Shown piece by piece: positions 15,031-21,044 of a stretch of 21,044 nucleotides of DNA (its first letter is position 1; every line of letters begins with the position of its first letter). Position numbers and translations under genes: made by a program. The notes beneath the pieces are model-generated. The model was not told the DNA's origin. It saw nothing but the letters and a program-made list of their open reading frames with translations, and searched no databases. This DNA comes from Flavobacteriales bacterium UBA4474 (GTDB lineage Bacteria; Bacteroidota; Bacteroidia; Flavobacteriales_D; Sanyastnellaceae), in contig DGOE01000182.1 of the NCBI GenBank assembly GCA_002389295.1, forward strand, positions 15,228 through 36,271, given 5' to 3'.

Positions 15031-18000
15031 TCAGCGCACGACCAGCAGGGAGCGCACCTGGCGGGCGCCTGCAATGTGGCACGCCACCAAGTAGCAGCCC
15101 GGCGCGATGCCGCTGAGGTCATAAAACTGTCCGGGACGGCGGGAAGACCAGCGCTTCAGTATGCGGCCGTCTGCGCCCACCAACTGCACGTCCTCGGCTT
15201 CAACATCCAACCGGAAGCCCTCAATGGCGGGATTGGGAAAGGGTGCCCACACTTGGCTTTGGCGTTCTTCCACGCCCACCACCTCGTTGACTTCGACGTC
15301 GAGCCCGACAACCGACCCTGTGCATGCTGCATTGGTCTCCACAACCTGTAGCCCATGGCTTCCCGGAGTGGACCACTCCACGGTCACAATCGCAGTGCCC
15401 TGACCCGAAGCCAGCGCACCGCCGGAAACAGCCCAGGTGTATTGGTTGCCCGGCTGAGATGGCGATGCCACATACAACATGACGGCACCTTCATCTACCG
15501 CGTTCTCTCCATCGATGAAGGTCGCAGTCAGGTATGCACAGGAACCGTCTTCTTCGGTGGCATCGGCATCGAAATTGCAGGCCTCAGCATCGGTACATCC
15601 GACGACTTCCAGTTCGTCGCACACGCCATCCCCATCTGCGTCATTCAGGCATGCCCCGTCGCAATCGTAATAAGCTGCTGCGTATGTGCAGTCGCCATTG
15701 TCGTAGTTGGCAGCGGGGTCGAAGTTGCAAGCCTCCGGATCGGTGCAGCCAGGCACGTCGCACACCCCATCCACGTCCAGGTCTTGCGCGCAACCGCCTC
15801 CACATTCGCCCAAGGCGTCAAACACCGCGCCGTCGCAGTCGCACCACCCAAAGTCGAAAGGCGTCCAGCAGGACCCATCGTCCACTTCTGCTGCCGGGTC
15901 GAAGTTGCACGCCTCCTCATCCATGCACCCTGTCGGCTGTTCCGTCGTGGCGCACACGGTGACATCGTCCAAGAGGTATGCACCCAAGCCACCCCCAAAA
16001 CTGACACCGTAAAAATTGACGCCTCCCAGATTGCCGGTGTATGGGATGAGTGCGATCAGCTGGTTGCCCAATACGATCCGCAGTTCGTCAGCATCGAGGT
16101 CAAAGAGGTGGGTGAGGACATTGTCCTGACCGAATTGAAATCCTGCGGCCAGCGTGGAATCTTGGTCGTGGTAGAAGGTGATGGCGCCATCTGGAGCGAT
16201 GTAGGATTCCAACGTCCACTCCACTCCCGGCACCGCACTGCCTTGAAAATTGTAGTAGGCTGCGTGACCGGGGTCGGCAAGGATGGAAAATTGAACGACA
16301 TGGTTGCCACTGCTGGCACCGATGGGAAAGAGGATGTCTGTGCCCTGGCTTGGGTCCACGTCGGCAGCGACCACAGCGAGCGCGCCATCGGCACCGTCAA
16401 ACACGACGAAGGGGTCTTCCGGTGTGCCACTTCCTCCGCTCCACGTATCCCAACCCGCGGAAGACTGCACGGTGAGCGGGTCAACGTCATTGTAGCCCTG
16501 AAACGTCTCGGCCAACAGGGTCTCACCACAATTAAAACAGAGGTAGTCGCAGCTTCCATCGTTGAAGTCTGCGTCAGCATCGTAGTTGCACGCGGCCATG
16601 TCCGTGCACCCCGGAGACAAGCCCGCCAGCGGGCAGACGTACGGAATGGTGAAGGTCACATCGGTCAAGTCCAGTCCCAGCGACGCTGCGTAACCATTGT
16701 ACAGGGTGATGGTCCAGGTGCCCAAACCGGAGAGCCCCAGCGGCGCGAGGTCCAAGGATGCGGTATACGTGCCCGCTGTGGTTTGGTCCCAAGAAGCGGG
16801 CCAGTCCACTCCGGCATCGTCCGCGCCAGCCGTGAGGTCAAACCCACCCCATTCAAAGCAATCGCCTTCTGGGTCGCACACCACGACCAGCAGGTCAGAG
16901 ATCCATTCACCCCCTCCTGCATCACCTGGCCATTGGACAGCAACCTCGACCACATCCATGGTCCCGACACCACCAAAAGTGAATTCCACTCCCTCACCCG
17001 CAGCGAGATTGGCATCCATGGACCATAAGGAGGTGCAGTCGCCGCAGGGTTCATCAGCGACAGGAAAAATGCAGCTCCCATCTTCAAGCGTCGCCGCCGC
17101 ATCGAAATTGCATGCTGTCGCATCGGTGCAACCCGGCTCACCGCCGCCGCCATCGAGCGCCGCGTAGTCGACTGTCCATCCAATGTCGTCCAGGACGCCG
17201 AGGCACATGGCGCCCGGCGAATGCACAGATTCTCCATTTCCAATGAACGGCGTCATGAGGGAGTGGTCGCTGCCCGAGGGATACATGTCCTCATCGAAAT
17301 GCGAAAAACTGGACCCCGGCTCCCAAAACATGGGCGCATACATCATGGGAGAGAAAGGCCCGCTGTAGGCATTGCCTTGGGTGCCTGCCCAATACAGGTT
17401 TTCTGAAACCAAGGCCGCGCCAAGCGCAGGGGTGCCGCTGCCCAAGGTCAAGATGGCATCATTGTCGCCTGTCCAGACATAGCCGTCGAAGACGTGCGGA
17501 AGGGGGTCGTTCAAGATGTAGCCATTGAGGTCCGTTCCAACATATGCCGTGCCGGCAAATCCGAGGCCATGACCGATCTCATGCAGGACCACGGAGACAA
17601 GGTCAAACTGAGCAAATGGGGTATTGCCATCGAGTCCGTAATACCAATCCGTACCGCTGTCGAAGTTGGCGTTGATGTCCGCTTCACCAGGCGAGAGGTT
17701 GGCGCCTGCGAGCTTGTCTGCCAAGGGCGAAGGGTACAGGATGTTGTTGAAGGGTGCGCCTGTGAAATTGTACCACAGCCCAGTGGACCCCGCCGAACCC
17801 AGGGCGTTGCCGGGAAGGTCCTCCCAAGTGGCATTGACCACAATGGGAATGCTGCTGGTGATCAACCCGGCCCAGATGTCAATGGCGTACTGGAAAGCCG
17901 CTTCTGCTTCCGCGGAAAAACCGGTGTAGTTGACTACGAAAGTGGCGGTTCGTTCAGCCGGAGGCACCCATGCGGGCGCCGGTACAGCGCTCACCTCATC

Positions 18001-18111
18001 TGCTGCAGTGGCCATGACCACCGCCCGCGCGGCAGGAAGGACATCTCCGTTTTCCTGCGCCCATGCATTCGAGAGCAAGAACACCCAACACAACATCACC
18101 GGATACCGCAT
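15031..18111 (-). CDS. Metallopeptidase-like T9SS protein with five Cys-rich repeats
   Basis: A 1026-residue secreted protein. The signal peptide is MRYPVMLCWVFLLSNAWAQ (1-19). The N-terminal domain (about 55-320) has a zincin-like motif HEIGHGLGFAG (177-187) with H177, E178 and H181. The usual third-ligand position is Gly187, so H271 in SSFSHFDE, or another His, may complete the site. The following LMTPFI block is typical of relatives. A beta-sandwich with P-domain-like features lies at about 375-490. Five 21-residue repeats of GCTDxxACNFDxxAxxxDGSC type lie at 327, 501, 728, 788 and 838. A second sandwich-like domain is at about 530-720 (lectin/MAM-like in appearance). Calcium-binding-like Asp-rich spacers (NDADGDGVCD, 823-832) and a PKD-like stretch (about 862-940) follow. 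The C-terminus (about 955-1026; PFPNPAIEGF, GIAPGCYLV) looks like a T9SS type A sorting domain. Peptidase activity is inferred. Confidence 0.83.
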   Translation of the reverse strand: MRYPVMLCWVFLLSNAWAQENGDVLPAARAVVMATAADEVSAVPAPAWVPPAERTATFVVNYTGFSAEAEAAFQYAIDIWAGLITSSIPIVVNATWEDLPGNALGSAGSTGLWYNFTGAPFNNILYPSPLADKLAGANLSPGEADINANFDSGTDWYYGLDGNTPFAQFDLVSVVLHEIGHGLGFAGTAYVGTDLNGYILNDPLPHVFDGYVWTGDNDAILTLGSGTPALGAALVSENLYWAGTQGNAYSGPFSPMMYAPMFWEPGSSFSHFDEDMYPSGSDHSLMTPFIGNGESVHSPGAMCLGVLDDIGWTVDYAALDGGGGEPGCTDATACNFDAAATLEDGSCIFPVADEPCGDCTSLWSMDANLAAGEGVEFTFGGVGTMDVVEVAVQWPGDAGGGEWISDLLVVVCDPEGDCFEWGGFDLTAGADDAGVDWPASWDQTTAGTYTASLDLAPLGLSGLGTWTITLYNGYAASLGLDLTDVTFTIPYVCPLAGLSPGCTDMAACNYDADADFNDGSCDYLCFNCGETLLAETFQGYNDVDPLTVQSSAGWDTWSGGSGTPEDPFVVFDGADGALAVVAADVDPSQGTDILFPIGASSGNHVVQFSILADPGHAAYYNFQGSAVPGVEWTLESYIAPDGAITFYHDQDSTLAAGFQFGQDNVLTHLFDLDADELRIVLGNQLIALIPYTGNLGGVNFYGVSFGGGLGAYLLDDVTVCATTEQPTGCMDEEACNFDPAAEVDDGSCWTPFDFGWCDCDGAVFDALGECGGGCAQDLDVDGVCDVPGCTDPEACNFDPAANYDNGDCTYAAAYYDCDGACLNDADGDGVCDELEVVGCTDAEACNFDADATEEDGSCAYLTATFIDGENAVDEGAVMLYVASPSQPGNQYTWAVSGGALASGQGTAIVTVEWSTPGSHGLQVVETNAACTGSVVGLDVEVNEVVGVEERQSQVWAPFPNPAIEGFRLDVEAEDVQLVGADGRILKRWSSRRPGQFYDLSGIAPGCYLVACHIAGARQVRSLLVVR
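15538..17133 (-). repeat. Five GCTDxxACNFD coding repeats in the metallopeptidase gene
   Basis: Five copies of a 63-base (21-residue) unit encode GCxDxxACNxDxxAxxxDGSC-like peptides, at 17071-17133, 16549-16611, 15868-15930, 15688-15750 and 15538-15600. Each has three Cys and several Asp residues. The copies are separated by unequal spacers, so they are dispersed rather than tandem. The fourth copy ends NGDC instead of DGSC, and the third has M in place of T at position 3. Such repeats are common in secreted proteins of marine Bacteroidota. Confidence 0.85.
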
Positions 18112-18157
18112 GGCTTATAGATTTTTCGTCCAAATTAATCTGCTGTAACTTGGTTGC

Positions 18158-19306
18158 ATGCCCCGCTATAGGCTTGTTTCCACCTTGGCCTGTTCTCTTT
18201 TTTTGATGGCGGGGTGCACGCGCGAAAATGCGCTTCCTGAGGGCCCTGAGCCCGCGCCTCCTGCATACAGCTCGCCCGACTTACCGGACGCCCCCTTTGG
18301 TTATGCGGAAATGGACTTTCCCGAATCGTGGCTCAACGACCCCGCATTGGCCCTCTTTGGCGGGTTCGGAAGTGACGTAGACATCACAAATGAAGGCGCC
18401 ACCCTCGGGCGCGTCTTGTTTCACGACACCCGCTTGTCGGCGGACAACTCCGTCTCCTGTGGCACCTGTCACAAGCCGGCCCATGCTTTTGCCGAGCCGG
18501 AAGCCGGATCGACCGGCATATCGGGGTCACCGCTCCACAGAAACACGCCCGGCCTGTTCAACCTGCGCTACCAAAGGCGGCTGTTCTGGGACCTGCGCAC
18601 CGTCGGGCTGCAGAACCAGGTGTTGCAGCCTGTAGGCCACCCCGATGAAATGGGCATGGATTTGGGGTTGCTGACCGAAAAGCTGGCTGCCACCTCTTAC
18701 TACCCCCCTTTGTTTGAGGATGCCTTCGGCGATCCAGAGGTGACCCTGGACCGCATCGCCGACGCCCTCGTGCAATTCCTGCGGTCCATCCGCTCGTACC
18801 AAAGCCGCTACGATGCTGGGTTGGCCCAAGACTTTGCAAACTTCACCGCGAGCGAAATGCTCGGAAAGGAGGTGTTTTTTAGAGGGGACACCCGTTGCAA
18901 TCAATGCCACAGCGGGCTGAACTTCTTCTCCACACAGGCGTTCATCAATGGCCTTGAGCTGGATTACGCCGCCGCGGGGGACGGTGGGATTGGCGACCTC
19001 ACAGGACTGCCACAGGACGATGGCAGGTTCAAGACCGTGTCACTGCGCAACGTTGGACTCACCGCACCTTACATGCACGATGGCCGCTTTTCTGATTTGA
19101 GGGCGGTGGTGGATTTCTACAGCGACAACATCGTCCAGCACCCCTATTTAGACGAGCGGTTCTCGGACAACGGCATCGGGCCTCCTGGGCAGGTGCCCTA
19201 TCAATTGGCATTGTCCGAAGCGGAGCGCGAGGGGCTGGTGGCCTTTCTCCACACCTTGTCGGACACCGTGATCACATCGCACCCTGCATTCAGCTCACCA
19301 TTCTGA
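18158..19306 (+). CDS. Di-heme cytochrome c peroxidase/MauG-like lipoprotein
   Basis: A 382-residue exported cytochrome. The signal MPRYRLVSTLACSLFLMAGC carries a lipobox with Cys20, so it is probably membrane-anchored on the periplasmic side or the outer membrane. Two c-type heme motifs are present: CGTCH (101-105) and CNQCH (247-251). The family blocks LGRVLFHDTRLSADNSVSCG, RNTPGLFNLRYQRRLFWDLR (start), ALVQFLRSIRS, FKTVSLRNVGLTAPYMHDGR (291-310) and VAFLHTLSD are typical of bacterial cytochrome c peroxidases, which reduce hydrogen peroxide or, in MauG relatives, oxidise a partner. The peroxidase role is inferred. It is divergent from the metallopeptidase gene with a 46-base spacer holding promoter-like TAACTTGG (plus) and TAATTTGG (minus), each imperfect. 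It converges with the histidine kinase gene 17 bases downstream with no clear terminator. Confidence 0.9.
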   Translation: MPRYRLVSTLACSLFLMAGCTRENALPEGPEPAPPAYSSPDLPDAPFGYAEMDFPESWLNDPALALFGGFGSDVDITNEGATLGRVLFHDTRLSADNSVSCGTCHKPAHAFAEPEAGSTGISGSPLHRNTPGLFNLRYQRRLFWDLRTVGLQNQVLQPVGHPDEMGMDLGLLTEKLAATSYYPPLFEDAFGDPEVTLDRIADALVQFLRSIRSYQSRYDAGLAQDFANFTASEMLGKEVFFRGDTRCNQCHSGLNFFSTQAFINGLELDYAAAGDGGIGDLTGLPQDDGRFKTVSLRNVGLTAPYMHDGRFSDLRAVVDFYSDNIVQHPYLDERFSDNGIGPPGQVPYQLALSEAEREGLVAFLHTLSDTVITSHPAFSSPF

Positions 19307-19323
19307 GCCTTCAGAAGAGGTCC

Positions 19324-20046
19324 TCAATTGGGGATCAGCACACTGAATGTCGTGCCCGACCCCGGTGTTGAATCGATCTGAATGGTGCCGCCGTGTCCAT
19401 CCACAATTTTAAAAACGTGGGCCAGCCCCATCCCGAGACCATCTGCCTGATCGGAAAACCGGCGAAAGGGATCGAAGGCGTGCTTGACCTCTTTGGGAGA
19501 CATGCCTTGTCCATTGTCTTGGACCTTCATGCACCATCCCTCCTCCCGCTTCTCAGCTGAAATGTTCATCCTCGGCGGAATGCCTGGCTGCGCATATTTC
19601 AGCGCATTCTCAATCAAGTTGCCAAAGACAATCCGCATGCCCAAAGGACCGGCGTATACCGTGGGCAATTCGGCCACCTCCAGAGTCCCTCCAGAGCGCT
19701 GAATCAAACAGCGGAAATCGCGCTCAATATCGCCCACCGTTGCCCCAAGGTCGACCTGTTCCATGACTTCGCTGCCGTGGCGCGCAAGGTCAAACAATGC
19801 ATCAATGAGGTCCTGCAGCTTGTCTGCCGAGTCCATCAACCACCCTGCGATTTGTTGGACTTCAGGGTCGGTCACTTCGAGCTTTGAAGCGAGAAGCCGC
19901 GAACAACTCGACACATTTCGAATGGGCTCTTTGAGATCATGAGCGATGATGAAGGCAAAGTGCTTCCATTGATCGTCTTTCTGCCGAGGGGACAGCGCTA
20001 CTCCCGGAAGCGCGTGGTCCTGTGTAGTGGGTTCAATAATCTGCAC
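19324..20046 (-). CDS. Soluble sensor histidine kinase
   Basis: A 240-residue kinase with no TM helix and no PAS/GAF domain. A HisKA dimerisation domain lies at about 25-95 with the H-box AFIIAHDLKEPIR (phospho-acceptor H36). A HATPase_c domain follows with N-box GNLIENALKYA (142-152), G1 DNGQGM (177-182), FDPFRRF (191-197) and G2 GLGMGL (203-208). All catalytic boxes are intact. The first 25 residues hold no sensory domain, so input probably comes from a partner or this is a cytoplasmic phosphorelay member. No response regulator is adjacent, making it an orphan in this window. The start is the only ATG before the H-box in a good frame. Confidence 0.88.
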   Translation of the reverse strand: MQIIEPTTQDHALPGVALSPRQKDDQWKHFAFIIAHDLKEPIRNVSSCSRLLASKLEVTDPEVQQIAGWLMDSADKLQDLIDALFDLARHGSEVMEQVDLGATVGDIERDFRCLIQRSGGTLEVAELPTVYAGPLGMRIVFGNLIENALKYAQPGIPPRMNISAEKREEGWCMKVQDNGQGMSPKEVKHAFDPFRRFSDQADGLGMGLAHVFKIVDGHGGTIQIDSTPGSGTTFSVLIPN

Positions 20047-20222
20047 GATACTGCTAGGACAGCGAAACTATAAGGATGGTTCGATGCGAAAAAAGAACCG
20101 CTCGGCCCCGGCCGTTATACCCCTAGAAAATTCCTCCCTAACAGTCTCAATAACAATATATTATTTTCATAATCGTCAACGACTCAAAGACGGGTAGGAA
20201 TCACCCTACTCCCACCAGTTGG

Positions 20223-20576
20223 TCAATCTTCTTCGGAAGAAGTGACCACGACGCGCTTCTTCACAACGACCTCACCCGGGCCGGTTGTTTCTTCTGTGTC
20301 CATCTCCACTTCAACCTCCACTTCGTCACCCGACTTGATCACCCGCACTTGACCACCCGGAATGGCCAACGTGGTGTCCCCCATGAATCCATCGGCCTCG
20401 AGTGTTTTGACCAGCACCTGTATGTCCTCGCCATCGCTACCTTCGCCTAGCCACTGCATGTGGTGGTGCATGTCATGGTTCATTGGGTGCCCACAATGTG
20501 GAGCAGTGACCCTGCCGAGGGCAAAACCAATCATGGCAAAGGCCGCGGCAATGAGAATGGAGGCGTTTTGTTGCAT
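20223..20576 (-). CDS. Small membrane-anchored His/Met-rich protein, function unknown
   Basis: A 117-residue protein from the ATG at 20576 (an upstream TTG at 20591 is less likely). One N-terminal TM helix, ASILIAAAFAMIGFALG (5-21), is followed by a His/Met-rich metal-binding-like segment: H27, C28, H30, M32, H34, M36, H37, H38, H39, M40. The C-terminal part alternates acidic and basic stretches (VEVEVEMDTEETTGPGE; VVVKKRVVVTSSEED). I do not recognise a family. The His/Met pattern resembles copper- or zinc-binding tails, but this is inference. It lies 176 bases upstream of the histidine kinase gene on the same strand; the region between is AT-rich with no clear promoter and only a weak 5-bp hairpin. 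Confidence 0.7.
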   Translation of the reverse strand: MQQNASILIAAAFAMIGFALGRVTAPHCGHPMNHDMHHHMQWLGEGSDGEDIQVLVKTLEADGFMGDTTLAIPGGQVRVIKSGDEVEVEVEMDTEETTGPGEVVVKKRVVVTSSEED

Positions 20577-20646
20577 GGGCTGAATATCCAAAGAAAACAG
20601 GCAAGGTCATGGTGCAACTAAACCGAGCCATTTACGTACTTCAAGC

Positions 20647-21044
20647 ATGAGGCCCAAGCGCGCTTTCGATACACTGATTGTGGAAGGGGGAAGCCTTCGT
20701 TGCGCTTTCACCGCGGGCGTGCTCGACACATTTTCCGTGTTGGGCTACAACCGATTCAAGCGATATTATGCCGTGTCTGCGGGCACCATGGCCCTGACCT
20801 CCTTCCTCAGCGGACAACGAAAGCACTTCATCGACGTGGCTTGCCACATGGTGGAGGACGGGGAGTTCATCCGTTTTTCTTCGGCGTTTCGCGAAGAAGG
20901 GTTGATGAACTTGGCCCATCTGTTTGACCATGTGCGCCGGCACCGCCCGCTCGATATTGAGGGCGCCTTCCATGCCAGCCGGCTCAAAGACGTGCGCATG
21001 GTCACAACGGATCACGCCACCGCGCAACCGCTTTATTTGAGGCC
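20647..21044 (+). CDS. Patatin-like phospholipase (N-terminal part, cut by window edge)
   Basis: The first 132 codons of a plus-strand gene that continues past the right edge. The start MRPKRAFDTLIVEGGSLRCA gives the patatin oxyanion-hole region (EGGSLRCAFTAGVLD, 13-27), and the nucleophile elbow is YAVSAGTMALTSF. Patatin enzymes use a Ser-Asp dyad to cleave lipid acyl esters. The usual GxSxG here reads AVSAG (first Gly replaced by Ala), while the Ser is kept. The catalytic Asp, in the family's DGG/DGA motif, is beyond the window. I infer a lipid acyl hydrolase; activity is uncertain. No Shine-Dalgarno sequence is seen. The 70 bases upstream, shared with the divergent His/Met-rich gene, contain no convincing -7 box on this strand. 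Confidence 0.82.
   Translation, partial: MRPKRAFDTLIVEGGSLRCAFTAGVLDTFSVLGYNRFKRYYAVSAGTMALTSFLSGQRKHFIDVACHMVEDGEFIRFSSAFREEGLMNLAHLFDHVRRHRPLDIEGAFHASRLKDVRMVTTDHATAQPLYLR

Noticed and set aside
15355..17028. 557-codon open frame on the plus strand opposite the metallopeptidase gene
   Set aside because: It is antisense to strongly supported repeats and domains and has no family signal.
15538..17133. Regularly spaced repeats considered as a CRISPR array
   Set aside because: The repeats keep the coding frame, encode a conserved Cys/Asp peptide, vary at the DNA level and have unequal spacers of up to about 600 bases.
20047..20222. AT-rich intergenic region considered as a promoter, ncRNA or origin-like element
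   Set aside because: Only a 5-bp hairpin and AT-rich runs are seen. There is no clean TAnnTTTG box with a -33 partner and no repeated motif.

Overview
The window looks like a GC-rich member of the Bacteroidota, most likely a marine Flavobacteriales-type bacterium. The evidence is the gene families (BatA-type N-terminal double-TM protein, DUF3467, TIGR02757, the Bacteroidota pseudo-dihydroorotase, the DUF7033-type polysaccharide deacetylase), two large exported proteins with C-terminal regions like type IX secretion (T9SS) sorting domains, Cys-rich GCTDxxACNFD repeats, one good Bacteroidota -7 promoter box (TAnnTTTG), and a general lack of Shine-Dalgarno sequences. I see 21 genes, the first and last cut by the window edges. 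There are no tRNA, rRNA, insertion sequence, phage, CRISPR or plasmid signatures.

Layout. (1) Positions 1-3811: the start of a TIGR02757-family gene on the minus strand, divergent from a plus-strand pair encoding a BatA/VWA membrane protein and a dihydroorotase homologue that has lost its metal ligands. (2) Positions 3841-8483, minus strand: a tight run in transcription order radC, wecB (UDP-GlcNAc 2-epimerase), polysaccharide-deacetylase-like protein, small membrane protein, yjjG (HAD nucleotidase), DUF3467 protein. The first junctions are a 4-base overlap and a 1-base gap, so this is probably one operon. (3) Positions 8490-9893, minus strand: rpsT with its own promoter box and terminator, a small lipoprotein, and a secreted DUF4177-like protein. 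(4) Positions 9958-18111, minus strand: a T9SS metallopeptidase-like repeat protein, a T9SS CotH-kinase/lamin-tail protein, rluF, an FAD oxidoreductase and a monothiol thioredoxin-like protein. The last three are closely spaced or overlapping. (5) Positions 18158-21044: a di-heme cytochrome c peroxidase-like lipoprotein (plus), a soluble histidine kinase (minus), a His/Met-rich membrane-anchored protein (minus) and the start of a patatin-like protein (plus).

The genes are mostly housekeeping and envelope functions. wecB plus the deacetylase suggests surface glycan work. The two T9SS proteins and the peroxidase lipoprotein are surface or periplasmic. I did not find a defence system or a clearly new multi-gene system. 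The points most worth a second look are the inactive dihydroorotase, the terminator hairpins placed directly in front of radC and the small lipoprotein gene, the CotH/lamin-tail/T9SS fusion, the GxSxG change in the patatin, and the His/Met cluster of the small anchored protein.
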